From Planococcus soli (GTDB lineage Bacteria > Bacillota > Bacilli > Bacillales_A > Planococcaceae), in the NCBI RefSeq assembly GCF_016881065.1, contig NZ_WXYN01000022.1, positions 124,001-188,000 on the forward strand: a stretch of DNA of 64,000 nucleotides, in the 5' to 3' direction. Positions 27,255 through 35,856 of this stretch are shown one piece after another; position 1 is the first letter of the stretch, and every line of letters starts with the position of its first letter. A model generated the notes under the pieces. It was not told the DNA's origin. It worked only from the letters and a program-made list of their open reading frames with translations, and did no database searches. The translations under genes were made by a program, and so were the position numbers.

Positions 27255-27755
27255 ATGTCTGCAAATAAAATTTCTTCGAAAGTGGATGGCTTGGAACTGA
27301 TCATGGAAAGGTCTTTTGACGCACCAAGAGATCTGGTATTTTCAATGTTTGTGGAGCGGGAGCATGTTGCGCGCTGGTGGGGCCCAACTGGATGGGATAC
27401 GACTGTTTACAAAATGGAAGTCAAACCCGGCGGCATCTGGCACTATTGCATGCGTTCGCCTGAAGGACAGGAAGCATGGGGGAAGTCGACTTACCGGGAA
27501 ATTGATCCACCAAATCGCTTGGTTTATGTGGACGCCTTTTCCGATGAACAGGAAAATGAAGTCGCCGATATGCCAGTCATGCTGATTACGACGGATTTTG
27601 TTGATGATGAGGCTTCCTGCAAGGTGATTTCTGCCACCAAGTTCGATTCACAGGAAGAACTGCAGAAAGTAATTGAGATGCAGGCAGTTGAAGGAATGGC
27701 CGAAACCTATGACCGCCTGGAGAAGTATTTGACGGAGGTTCAGCAATCAAAATAA
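27255..27755 (+). CDS. SRPBCC/AHSA1-domain protein
   Basis: 166 residues of the START/Bet v1-like AHSA1 type: ERSFDAPRDLVFSMFVEREHVARWWGP at the N-terminus (read as pattern) and GGIWHYCMRSPEG, TYREIDPPNRLVYVDAF. These small proteins bind hydrophobic ligands in a helix-grip cavity; no enzyme activity can be assigned. AAGGAGG lies ahead of the ATG. It is followed by a VOC protein 21 bases later, a frequent pairing. Confidence 0.88.
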   Translation: MSANKISSKVDGLELIMERSFDAPRDLVFSMFVEREHVARWWGPTGWDTTVYKMEVKPGGIWHYCMRSPEGQEAWGKSTYREIDPPNRLVYVDAFSDEQENEVADMPVMLITTDFVDDEASCKVISATKFDSQEELQKVIEMQAVEGMAETYDRLEKYLTEVQQSK

Positions 27756-27776
27756 AAATCGGAGAGAAGGGCAATA

Positions 27777-28217
27777 ATGATTACAAAGTTATTTCCTTAT
27801 TTGAACTTTGATGGCAGCGGACATGAAGCAGCACATTTTTATACGGATGTGCTGGGTGGTGAACTGGTTGGCATCATGACCTATGGTGAAGCGCAAGGGG
27901 CGGATATGGAAGGCATGCCCGAGGAAGCTAAGAATATGGTGATGAATGCGCAGATTGACTTGAAAAATGGCGATACACTGATGATTTCTGATGTCCCTCC
28001 AGGAATGGGAATGCCAGCGTTTCAAAAAGGCAATAATATGTCAGTCACGGTACTCTTTGATGACATCGAGGAAGCACGTACCGTTTTTGGCAAATTGCTT
28101 GAAGGCGGCACGGTCAGTATGGAATTGCAGAAAACTTTCTGGAGCCCGCTATACGGCAGCCTGGTCGACAAATTTGGAATCGAATGGCAAGTTTCAGTCG
28201 AAGATGAGGTGGAATAA
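27777..28217 (+). CDS. PhnB-like VOC (glyoxalase/bleomycin resistance) family protein
   Basis: 146 residues: FPYLNFDGSGHEAAHFYTDVLGGE, then MGMPAFQKGNNMSVTVLFDD and FWSPLYGSLVDKFGIEWQVS. This is the PhnB/3-demethylubiquinone methyltransferase-like branch of VOC proteins. The FWG-like motif typical of the branch is FWSPLYG here. Metal ligands are not certain. It lies in a likely two-gene operon with the AHSA1 gene and a strong terminator follows. Confidence 0.87.
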   Translation: MITKLFPYLNFDGSGHEAAHFYTDVLGGELVGIMTYGEAQGADMEGMPEEAKNMVMNAQIDLKNGDTLMISDVPPGMGMPAFQKGNNMSVTVLFDDIEEARTVFGKLLEGGTVSMELQKTFWSPLYGSLVDKFGIEWQVSVEDEVE

Positions 28218-28221
28218 GCTA

Positions 28222-28262
28222 TTGAAAAACCGTGATCCCAAATGAGGATCACGGTTTTTCAA
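28222..28262 (+). terminator. Terminator after the AHSA1-VOC pair
   Basis: TTGAAAAACCGTGATCC and GGATCACGGTTTTTCAA form a perfect 17-bp stem with a 7-base loop. Confidence 0.88.
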
Positions 28263-28348
28263 TAGTCCGTTAGATTATTCCTGATAGAGGGTATGGTAGG
28301 AGGCAAGCCAATCAACTCACTGTATGAAAAGCAAGAAGGAGGATGATT

Positions 28349-29212
28349 ATGAATATCGATAAATACTTAGTCAATAAAGATGAAAAACTGAAGCTTTCCC
28401 ATTATCCTACTACAGATGGAGATAAATTCGATGAACACGAACTCAAAGAGAAAAAAATTCCGGAAAGCGTCGATAAACTGAAAGAATTGCATATGAAATT
28501 GCATGCCCAGGAAGAAAAAGGGATTATCGTTGTACTCCAAGCAATGGACGCAGCAGGAAAAGATGAAGCTATAACGTATATATTTTCTAACTTGACGGCA
28601 CAGGGACTTAAGGTGACATCGTTTAAAAAGCCTTCTGAAGCTGAACTTGCCCACGACTACCTATGGCGATTCCGGGAAGGGATGCCGGCTAGAGGGCAGA
28701 TCGGCATCCTGAATCGTTCCTATTATGAAGAAGTAATAGCGCCAAGAGTCCATGATTTACTGGAAGAAACACCGCTTCCAGATGAATTAATCGATGAAAA
28801 TATCTGGAATGTCCGCTATCGCCAAATCAATGATTATGAACGTTATATGACGGAAAATGGATTTCCGGTAGTGAAATTCTTTTTCAATATGTCCTATGAT
28901 GAGCAACGCCGCCGCTTGCTTGAGCGCATGAAAAATCCGGAGAAAAATTGGGAGTTTTCATTTAATGATGTAAAAGAGCGTAAACATTGGGACGGTTATC
29001 AGGAAATTTTTGAAGATCTCTTGAATAATACGTCAACCGAATATGCGCCTTGGTATGCACTTCCAGCTGATGATGAGTGGTTTTCACGTTATATCGTTTC
29101 GGAAGTGATGGTCAAAACGCTGCAGCAGATGGATCCACAATATCCGGAAATTACAGGGGAAGAAAAAGAAGAGCTGGAAAAAGCAATCCGCCAATTAGAA
29201 AAAGAAAATTAG
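28349..29212 (+). CDS. Polyphosphate kinase 2 (PPK2) family protein
   Basis: 287 residues. Walker A is LQAMDAAGKDEA; most PPK2 proteins have Gly after the Asp where this one has Glu. The lid and Walker B region are recognisable as FKKPSEAELAHDYLWR and GQIGILNRSYYEEV, followed by RQINDYER and FFFNMSYDEQRRRL. PPK2 enzymes transfer phosphate between polyphosphate and nucleotides. The lid sequence suggests the class that makes nucleotides from polyphosphate. ATG 28349 lies six bases after AAGGAGG. Confidence 0.9.
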   Translation: MNIDKYLVNKDEKLKLSHYPTTDGDKFDEHELKEKKIPESVDKLKELHMKLHAQEEKGIIVVLQAMDAAGKDEAITYIFSNLTAQGLKVTSFKKPSEAELAHDYLWRFREGMPARGQIGILNRSYYEEVIAPRVHDLLEETPLPDELIDENIWNVRYRQINDYERYMTENGFPVVKFFFNMSYDEQRRRLLERMKNPEKNWEFSFNDVKERKHWDGYQEIFEDLLNNTSTEYAPWYALPADDEWFSRYIVSEVMVKTLQQMDPQYPEITGEEKEELEKAIRQLEKEN

Positions 29213-29213
29213 C

Positions 29214-29258
29214 AAAAAAGGATTCAGAATAATCTCATTCTGAATCCTTTTTTCTTTT
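29214..29258 (+). terminator. Terminator of the PPK2 gene
   Basis: AAAAAAGGATTCAGAAT and ATTCTGAATCCTTTTTT form a perfect stem with a 6-base loop, immediately after the stop codon. Confidence 0.88.
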
Positions 29259-29290
29259 GGTGAAAAGAACGTGGATAAAAGAAGAAAGGC

Positions 29291-29320
29291 TTGCTTTTCA
29301 ATCCGTAAAGCCACTATAAT
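29291..29320 (+). promoter_or_regulatory. Sigma-A promoter upstream of the yitT leader
   Basis: TTGCTT (29291-29296) and a consensus TATAAT (29315-29320) are 18 bases apart. Transcription should start near 29327, about 175 bases ahead of the yitT-like gene. Confidence 0.6.
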
Positions 29321-29326
29321 ATGAAC

Positions 29327-29447
29327 TATTGGTTCACGATAAAAAAGAACAATTTATTCGTTTTTTTCGTAGTTTTTATTGAAAAGTAAAAGATTACATG
29401 ATAATAAATGCTCTTCAGGTGACGTGCAGCTGCACGGCCTTTTTTTG
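29327..29447 (+). ncRNA. Candidate leader RNA or small RNA upstream of yitT
   Basis: Between the TATAAT promoter and the yitT gene lies a segment with a small TGAAC/GTTCA hairpin and, at its end, CGTGCAGCTGCACG (29423-29436) plus GGCC and a seven-T run. The last part reads as an intrinsic terminator, although no gene is in front of it and PPK2 already has its own. The unit is therefore a likely attenuated leader or a free small RNA of about 120 bases. No known riboswitch class is recognised. Confidence 0.4.
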
Positions 29448-29500
29448 TGTGTTGAACAAAAAAATTTAAGTAAGGGTTGCCTTAAGATTGGAGTTTGGTT

Positions 29501-30346
29501 ATGAATAAATGGACGAGATTATTGATTGTTTTTGTTTCCTCAATTGTCCTTGGATTTGCGTTTAATATGTTTTTATTGCCCCATGAGGTACTGGCGGGCG
29601 GAGTGACCGGCATTGCGATGATGCTGGGGTTGGTAACCCCTTTGAATGCGGGGCTTTGGATGATCCTCTTGAACATTCCGATTCTTGTTCTCGGCTGGAT
29701 GAAGCTGGGCAAGACCTTCATAGCCAATAGCCTGTTTTCTGTTGTGGTTACATCAATTTCAATGCTGTATATTCCGGTTGTGAAATTGACAGAAGATGCA
29801 TTACTGTCTTCGGTTTTTGGCGGGGTGATTTCAGGAGCCGCCATCGGAATTATTATTCGCTATTACAGTTCGACTGGCGGATTTGACGTCATTGGCCTGC
29901 TGCTTTCCATGAAACGGGATATTCCCCTGGGAGCACTCGTTTTTGTGCTCAACAGCGCGGTCGTTTTCGTTTCAGGCTTTATCTTTTCGTGGGAACTGGC
30001 GATGTACACGATGGCTTCCATCTACATCAGTGGTCTGGTGATTGACCGGGTCCACACGCGCCACATTAAACTGAGCTTGATGGTGGTGACCAATCAAGGC
30101 GATGCTGTTAAAAAGGAATTGCTTGATAATCTTTACCGCGGCATTACGGTAGTCGATGGCGAAGGGGCTTATTCAGCTGCTAAAGTGAAAGTTCTTTATA
30201 GCGTCATCAGCCGCCACGAGTTGGCATTTGTTCGGCCGTTGATTAAAAATATCGACCCAAAGGCATTCGTCAGCATCAGCGAAACGATGGAAGTCATGGG
30301 GAATTTCAGAAAAGACGATAACTTTATGAAAAATCCAATACTGTAA
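29501..30346 (+). CDS. YitT-family membrane protein (DUF161/DUF2179)
   Basis: 281 residues with five to six helices in the first 185 (LGFAFNMFLLPHEVLAGGVTG is the typical start of the family) and a cytoplasmic C-terminal DUF2179 domain (about 190-280, ITVVDGEGAYSAAKVKVLYSV). Its transport role is unproven. ATG 29501 is seven bases after GGAG. It is probably under the control of the leader at 29327-29447. Confidence 0.9.
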   Translation: MNKWTRLLIVFVSSIVLGFAFNMFLLPHEVLAGGVTGIAMMLGLVTPLNAGLWMILLNIPILVLGWMKLGKTFIANSLFSVVVTSISMLYIPVVKLTEDALLSSVFGGVISGAAIGIIIRYYSSTGGFDVIGLLLSMKRDIPLGALVFVLNSAVVFVSGFIFSWELAMYTMASIYISGLVIDRVHTRHIKLSLMVVTNQGDAVKKELLDNLYRGITVVDGEGAYSAAKVKVLYSVISRHELAFVRPLIKNIDPKAFVSISETMEVMGNFRKDDNFMKNPIL

Positions 30347-30377
30347 AAAAAACTCTCCATTTTTGGAGAGTTTTTTT
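30345..30377. terminator. Bidirectional terminator between yitT and ykuI
   Basis: AAAACTCTCC and GGAGAGTTTT form a 10-bp stem around ATTTTT, flanked by A and T runs on both sides, between convergent genes. Confidence 0.85.
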
Positions 30378-30397
30378 ATATGCTGCCCATTTTTCTC

Positions 30398-31615
30398 CTA
30401 CTGAAACAGCAGGTAATCCTTTTCAGAAATAAAGTCGTTGCTGATGTCGATAAACAAATAACAGTCTTCTGATAAGGGATAGCTGAATGTGCGGATCATC
30501 TCGCCGGTTTCAATATCTGAATAGATGTCTGATAAAATCCCTTTATGCCTGGTTTTCATCTGCATCGTATTTTCTAAGAAATATGGGCGAAATGCCCAGT
30601 GTGATCCGATTTGATCAGATTCCAAAGACCAATCGCTGCCGTGTTTCCTGAAGTTGGAAGACACTTGCCGGCCATCGCTGTTGCAAATGTACAGGCGGAA
30701 ACTTTCTTCTTTAAAAAGATCAGCCACAGCTTCGATAAAATGGTCTGCAGTTTGGGGACCGTTCCATTTGGGGAGCAGCTTTTTTACTTTTTCTTCCTGG
30801 ATATGGGTAAAAGCGTAGCGGCTTTCCACCATCGCTTTTTCCCGTTGGACAAACGCATTAATCTTATCCCCCACATCAATCGGGATAGAGCCATTCACTG
30901 GCAGTTCAAAATCCGGTTTTGCCAAGTAAAAGCCCTGATAGTAATGGCCGCCATGTTTCCAGGCAAAATACAGTTGGTAATTGTCTTCAATGTTTTCATA
31001 GGAAAGTTTAGCGCCAATACGCCGTGCCAGCACAGAAAGGGTTTGGATAACATCCTGGAATACTTCCGGATTGGAATTCCGTACAAAAGTGGTATCAATT
31101 TTCAAAATATGAGGACGCAGCTGGCGAATCCGGTCGATATTGGAGCTTTTTGCTCCTACATGATCGACAGCAATCTGAATGCCATACGTCTTATAGTAGA
31201 TCAAAAGATGTTCCAGCACTTCAAAGTCTTCATCAAAATCATGTTCGGTAATTTCCAGAACCATCCGATTCATGGAGAAGCCTTTTTCCGCGTACACTTT
31301 TAAAGATTCCAGAAAATCTTCTCCGCTGTTGATCAGCAATTGCTTGGCGTTTCGATTGATGAACAGCAGTCCGTCATTCCCGGAATCGAGCATTTGGCTG
31401 ATAGCCAATTTCAGCAAATGCTGATCGACTTCAACTTTGTATTCATCGGGCACATCGCTGTCATGAAAAAAGTCGCCAAGGCTGATCCAAGTGCCTTCAA
31501 ACAGAAATCTCCCCAGAACTTCATAGCCGATGACATTGTGTTTGACCGCACTGATGATCGGCTGGAAAGCAGGCTTGACCTTATGTAAGTTTTCAAGAAT
31601 ATCTAATGGATCCAT
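30398..31615 (-). CDS. ykuI: YkuI-like degenerate EAL-domain protein
   Basis: 405 residues: an N-terminal EAL domain (1-245) and a C-terminal PAS-like domain (about 265-400), the arrangement of B. subtilis YkuI. The EAL motif is EVLGR (Glu32) and the usual DDFGTG loop is altered to VDHVGAK, so metal-dependent c-di-GMP hydrolysis is probably lost or weak while nucleotide binding may remain. B. subtilis YkuI has been described as a c-di-GMP-binding protein. AAAGGAG precedes the ATG at 31615. The DUF202 gene lies 45 bases upstream on the same strand and may share the transcript. Confidence 0.9.
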   Translation of the reverse strand: MDPLDILENLHKVKPAFQPIISAVKHNVIGYEVLGRFLFEGTWISLGDFFHDSDVPDEYKVEVDQHLLKLAISQMLDSGNDGLLFINRNAKQLLINSGEDFLESLKVYAEKGFSMNRMVLEITEHDFDEDFEVLEHLLIYYKTYGIQIAVDHVGAKSSNIDRIRQLRPHILKIDTTFVRNSNPEVFQDVIQTLSVLARRIGAKLSYENIEDNYQLYFAWKHGGHYYQGFYLAKPDFELPVNGSIPIDVGDKINAFVQREKAMVESRYAFTHIQEEKVKKLLPKWNGPQTADHFIEAVADLFKEESFRLYICNSDGRQVSSNFRKHGSDWSLESDQIGSHWAFRPYFLENTMQMKTRHKGILSDIYSDIETGEMIRTFSYPLSEDCYLFIDISNDFISEKDYLLFQ

Positions 31616-31659
31616 AGCGCGTGCTCCTTTGCTGCTAAACTTGGTGAGATGTGTCTACC

Positions 31660-32037
31660 TTACATAATCATAAAGAAGTAGATAATGACCATAATAATCA
31701 TGACGGCAAGCATCGAGGATATCAGCGTGATGTGCATATTCGATGGCGTAAATGTTTCATTGATGATTTGCTGGCGCTTGGTTTTGTAGTTTTGGGTTGC
31801 TGAAAAAATAACAGCGAGGCCAAAAATACAGGCAAAAATGCCGAGTGCAACCGTGAAGACATCAACAAAAGGATTGCGAGTGACCCCCATTGTAAAATGC
31901 AGGCTGGTTGCTAAAAAACCGACCCCGACAATCGAAATGACGGTGCGGATCCAAGCCAGGTAAGTGCGCTCATTGGCGAGATGCTGCTGTGTATAGATCA
32001 GTTGATTTTTTTCTTTGCGATAAGTCTGCCGTGACAT
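31660..32037 (-). CDS. DUF202-family membrane protein (YidH-like)
   Basis: 125 residues. LANERTYLAWIRTVISIVGVG is the DUF202 signature (read as pattern), followed by two more helices: three in total with a short cytoplasmic N-terminus. Function unknown. GGAAGGAGAG precedes the ATG. Confidence 0.88.
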   Translation of the reverse strand: MSRQTYRKEKNQLIYTQQHLANERTYLAWIRTVISIVGVGFLATSLHFTMGVTRNPFVDVFTVALGIFACIFGLAVIFSATQNYKTKRQQIINETFTPSNMHITLISSMLAVMIIMVIIYFFMIM

Positions 32038-32224
32038 TTCTATTCTCTCCTTCCAGCAATAATTGGTTCTGGAATTTTCACAATCTGGAATCGAGAAAAA
32101 CCTTAGCGTATTCCCAGTATAAATGATTCAGGAATAAAAAGGAATTTGGGGAAATTGGATCGACAACTTGGTGAAATAAAAGGCCTTCAAAATCTAGAGT
32201 CTTAAAAAAGGATTCCTGAAAGCT

Positions 32225-32263
32225 CAAAAGACACAGCTCTCGGGCGTGAGCATGTGTCTTTTG
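32225..32263. terminator. Terminator of the DUF4097 gene
   Basis: AAAAGACACA(T)GCTC and GAGCTGTGTCTTTT (minus-strand view) pair around 8 bases, followed by a weak T-rich tail; 17 bases after the stop codon at 32280. Confidence 0.65.
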
Positions 32264-32279
32264 CCTATTGAAAGCTGGA

Positions 32280-33125
32280 TCATTCCACAAGGATATTGCC
32301 GTTTTCGGAACTTGCTTTGATCAAAGGGAATTCGTCTTCCAATTTGATCATTTCAGAACTATCTCCAAAAATATCGATCTGCCCATTTATTGCGGTGGAT
32401 TCGAAACTGCCTTGAACCGGCTTGTTTTCGGTTTGAATGGTGATGTCCCCATTGCTTGTTTTAAATTCAATAGGATAAACCAAGTCGCTTGTCACTAGGT
32501 CGATGCTGCCGTTTGAAGTATCGGCTGTCAGTTTTACATAGGCATTTATATTTTCCAGGTGAATGTCGCCATTTGAGGATACAGCATCGATGCCTTGGGC
32601 TTCAACGCCATTCAAGCCCACTTGGCCGTTTGCTGTCTCGACAGAAGCAAACTTCGCATAAACATTCTCCAGCCCAATCTCGCCGTTTGCAGTATACGCC
32701 GACAAGTCGTAGGCTTCGACAGTAGAGAAGTCAAGATCCCCGTTATCGGATTGAACTTTAAGATTTCTGGAATTGCTTTTTGGAACGTGGATGGTCAAGA
32801 CGGCTGGGTCCCGTGAACTGAAATTGAAAAAACTTGATCTGCTGATGACTTCAATTGTGAGCTGTGTGTCTTGGAGTGTAGTCAAAAGCTGATGTTTCCC
32901 ATTGTTTCCGTCCAGTTCGACTTTAGTGTTTTCGTTTTGGGAAGAGAGCAATGTCACATTCGCATGTTCTGCAGAAACGTAGATGTCCCGAATTTCTTCT
33001 TCAAAAAGAGCCTCTTCCAAACTGCCGCTGCCAGCAGGAAAGATAGTGAACAAAAAGGTGATGGTTCCAATGGCTAAGAGTGAAAATAGAACAAACAACA
33101 GAATGCTCCTTCCAGATTTCCTCAT
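32280..33125 (-). CDS. Membrane-anchored DUF4097 beta-repeat protein
   Basis: 281 residues. One N-terminal signal-anchor helix (about 7-30) is followed by an extracellular domain built of regular repeats: YTANGEIGLENV, ETANGQVGLNGV, SSNGDIHLENI, TSNGSIDLVTS, TSNGDITIQTE. These SNG-D/Q-hydrophobic units form the parallel beta structure of DUF4097/DUF4098 proteins. The function is unclear; family members are often linked to envelope stress modules. The ATG at 33125 is chosen to give the signal-anchor MRKSGRSILLF. Confidence 0.85.
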   Translation of the reverse strand: MRKSGRSILLFVLFSLLAIGTITFLFTIFPAGSGSLEEALFEEEIRDIYVSAEHANVTLLSSQNENTKVELDGNNGKHQLLTTLQDTQLTIEVISRSSFFNFSSRDPAVLTIHVPKSNSRNLKVQSDNGDLDFSTVEAYDLSAYTANGEIGLENVYAKFASVETANGQVGLNGVEAQGIDAVSSNGDIHLENINAYVKLTADTSNGSIDLVTSDLVYPIEFKTSNGDITIQTENKPVQGSFESTAINGQIDIFGDSSEMIKLEDEFPLIKASSENGNILVE

Positions 33126-33502
33126 TAGCTTTCGCTCCCATATATGAATTTGACAGCCGATTATGTATGGATTTTTTTCGTTCAGTATAATCCGATGTTG
33201 TAATAAAATCAATAAATTAGCAGCGTTATCAATAAAATATAACTCTTTTATTTATCTAAATATATGTCAGACTCATAATCCTTCATTGTCGATATTCCGC
33301 AAAGCAGCTGCGCTTTTCGCGGACTGGGCAGAGCTATGCCCAAAGCGGTGTATAAAATGATAATACTCAAGTTCAACTTACATAGCCTATCTTTTAAAAC
33401 TACAGTACAGTGTTGTGCAGGGATAAGAACAATATTGGGACTGAGAAAAGATGTATTTCAGCAAATGCATAGACTATTGTAAAGGTAAGGGAGGATCAAA
33501 GG
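33126..33502 (+). other. Hairpin-containing leader region of the PTS operon
   Basis: A 377-base noncoding gap. CCGC (33297) pairs with GCGG (33319) around a GC-rich segment, and TGGGCA/TGCCCA (33325-33342) forms a 6-bp hairpin. Neither is followed by a T run, so they are not plain terminators. They could be part of the leader of the antiterminator-type regulator that follows. The left part holds the promoter of the DUF4097 gene, not identified. Confidence 0.3.
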
Positions 33503-35569
33503 ATGTTTTTAGACGAAAGAAGTGCCGGTTTACTAAAGCTCCTGCAGCATTCATCGATTCCCTCAATGAGTGAGATTGAAGATCAAACAGGACTGACACG
33601 CAGACAGATTCAATACAGTTTGGGCAAGGTCAATGATTGGCTTGAATTTAATAGTTATGATCCAGTGCAGTATAAGCGTGAACTCGGTTATTTTCTATCC
33701 GATAAGATTGCAGAAGATGAAATAAGCGTCAAGCTGACAAAACGGAGTTATATTTTTTCAGAAAAGGATAGAGAACAAGTAATTTACTTAATGATTCTTT
33801 TGAGCCAGGAACCTCTGTCGGTGTTTCATTTTCAGTCGGCTACGGGAGTTTCAAGAAATACGGTATTGAATGACCTCCAGCGTTTGAAAGAAACAGCTAA
33901 AGAAATCGGGTTAACCATCCATTATTCCAAACAATCCGGTTACATCATAACGGGCAACAGCCGGATAAAACGTTTTGTTATCGAGCAGCTGCTTTATGAA
34001 GTGTTGAATAGCCCGAACAGCCAAATGATTACGCAGTGTATCTGGAGCGGATTTGAAGAACGCATAGCAGCCGTTCATCAGAAGCTGGAAAACATTGAAA
34101 AGCAATTGGATATCACCTTTACGGATGAACGCCTCCATGAACTCGCGTATCTTTTCTTTTCCACTGATCAATTGATCTGCAAAGGAGAAGAGTTGGATCA
34201 AGATCCGAGCTGGCTCCCATTTACGGAAACAAAAGAATACCTGCTGATTGACGAAATGATTGATACTGCCGCATTTCAATCCCAATGGAGCCTGACAGAA
34301 AAACTGTATGCAACTTTGCATCTGGTTAGCATGAACCGGACAAAAGATCGGTCGCCTTTGAGAGATGACCGGGTTTTTCATGAACTTTTGCAGCAAGTCA
34401 CAGAAGAGTTTGAGCGGCTGACATTTGTCCATCTTCACGATAAAGAACAGCTTTGCGAACAACTCTATGTTCATTTCAAACCAGCTTTTTACCGCATCAA
34501 ATACGGATTTCCTCATGTTAATCCCATGATGGAGCGGGTTTCCAAAATTTATCCGGAACTTCAGCATTTGACGCGCAAGTCCTTGAGGATTCTGGAAAAA
34601 GAACTGGGCTTTCAACTGCCGGAAGATGAAGTAGCCTATTTCACCATCTATTTTGGGGGCTGGCTTCAAAGGCAGGGAACTCGTTTGGATGACCGAAAAA
34701 AAGCGATTGTCGTTTGCCCTCATGGCATTGGCGTGAGCAATATCCTCAACTATACGCTGCGGGAATTATTTCCGACCATCCTGTTTTTGGATGTGCTGTC
34801 TGTCCGGGATACAGCAGAGTATCCACTGGACTATGACCTCGTATTTTCATCGGTCTTTATGAGAACGGAGGCTACTTTGTTTGTAGTCCCGCCAATTCTT
34901 GAGGAGCGAGACAAGCAGAAATTGAATAGGCAAGTAATGCAGGAGCTATACGGCTACACGGTTCCAGACTCTGATGTTGCCGGATTGATGAAATTGATTT
35001 CCAAATACGCAACGATTCATGACCCGAATCAGCTGGAAAAGGAACTGCAGGCCACTTTGTATACGCAAGCAGCAGGAACAAATACACATGCAGTAAAGGA
35101 GGCAGAAAAACCTGTGTTAGGAGAATTACTGACTACGCAAACACTTCAATTAAAACAACATGCTGCCACTTGGCAGGAAGCGATTCAACTGGCTGCCAGT
35201 CCGCTTGTGGAGTTAGGGACAGTTGAAGAACGATATGTAACGGCAATGGTCGAGTCTATTGAGAAGAACGGACCTTATGTGGTCATCACCCCGCTGGTCG
35301 CAATCCCTCATGCACGCCCCGAAGAAGGGGTGCGTTCATTATCAATGAGCTTATTGAAGCTCGAGCAAGCGGTGGATTTTGCGCCGGACAAACCAGTCCA
35401 ATTGATTATCGTACTGGCAGCAGCTGACAGCGACTCGCATCTGCGGGCTTTGATCCAGCTGACAAATTTACTGAACGAGCCGGCTAATATCCAAAGGATG
35501 CTGGAAGCAACGGACAAAGAACAACTTTTGGAAATCATCCATAACTATTCTAAGGAGGAAACAGAATGA
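33503..35569 (+). CDS. PRD-type transcription antiterminator/activator with EIIB and EIIA domains
   Basis: 688 residues. Two helix-turn-helix segments (about 15-50 and 110-150: GLTRRQIQYSL, TGVSRNTVLNDLQRL) are followed by PRD-like domains (about 200-410), an EIIB-like domain with VVCPHGIGVSN (Cys about 413) and a C-terminal EIIA domain of the mannitol/fructose type with VAIPHARPEEG (active-site His). This is the MtlR/LicR/UlaR-type layout. Because no separate EIIA gene lies nearby, this EIIA domain may phosphorylate the EIIB at 35566. AAGGGAGG precedes the ATG, and the stop overlaps the EIIB start. Confidence 0.87.
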   Translation: MFLDERSAGLLKLLQHSSIPSMSEIEDQTGLTRRQIQYSLGKVNDWLEFNSYDPVQYKRELGYFLSDKIAEDEISVKLTKRSYIFSEKDREQVIYLMILLSQEPLSVFHFQSATGVSRNTVLNDLQRLKETAKEIGLTIHYSKQSGYIITGNSRIKRFVIEQLLYEVLNSPNSQMITQCIWSGFEERIAAVHQKLENIEKQLDITFTDERLHELAYLFFSTDQLICKGEELDQDPSWLPFTETKEYLLIDEMIDTAAFQSQWSLTEKLYATLHLVSMNRTKDRSPLRDDRVFHELLQQVTEEFERLTFVHLHDKEQLCEQLYVHFKPAFYRIKYGFPHVNPMMERVSKIYPELQHLTRKSLRILEKELGFQLPEDEVAYFTIYFGGWLQRQGTRLDDRKKAIVVCPHGIGVSNILNYTLRELFPTILFLDVLSVRDTAEYPLDYDLVFSSVFMRTEATLFVVPPILEERDKQKLNRQVMQELYGYTVPDSDVAGLMKLISKYATIHDPNQLEKELQATLYTQAAGTNTHAVKEAEKPVLGELLTTQTLQLKQHAATWQEAIQLAASPLVELGTVEERYVTAMVESIEKNGPYVVITPLVAIPHARPEEGVRSLSMSLLKLEQAVDFAPDKPVQLIIVLAAADSDSHLRALIQLTNLLNEPANIQRMLEATDKEQLLEIIHNYSKEETE

Positions 35570-35832
35570 AAATCATGGTAGTGTGCGGAAACGGATTAGG
35601 AAGCAGTTTTATTATGGAATTGAATGTGAAGAAGGCGCTAAAAGAATTGGGGAAAACAGCGGAAGTGGATCATACGGATCTGACTTCAGCAAAATCGGAG
35701 CAAGCGGATATCTTTATCGGAGCAGCGGACATCATGGGTCAATTGGATGATGGAAACCGGACCATTGTCAATTTAGAGAACATGATGAGCATTCCGGAGA
35801 TCAAATCAAAACTTGAGCCTCATTTAGTATAA
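35566..35832 (+). CDS. ulaB: PTS ascorbate-type EIIB component
   Basis: 88 residues, the usual length of UlaB/SgaB. VVCGNGLGSSF holds the phosphocysteine at the N-terminus. It takes phosphate from an EIIA and passes it to the sugar brought in by the EIIC encoded next. Its ATG overlaps the regulator stop (ATGA) and AAGGAGG is ahead of it. The similarity is to the ascorbate family; the real substrate may be another sugar acid. Confidence 0.87.
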   Translation: MKIMVVCGNGLGSSFIMELNVKKALKELGKTAEVDHTDLTSAKSEQADIFIGAADIMGQLDDGNRTIVNLENMMSIPEIKSKLEPHLV

Positions 35833-35856
35833 GTCTGACGGGAAGGGGGAACTACT

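Noticed and set aside
27176-27270. A 30-codon frame ahead of the AHSA1 gene
   Set aside because: No ribosome site in front of its ATG and it overlaps the start of the AHSA1 gene.
28269-28294. Possible sigma-B promoter (GTTAGA-N14-GGGTAT) ahead of the PPK2 gene
   Set aside because: Only four of six bases fit the -35 consensus and there is no other support; too weak to list as a feature.
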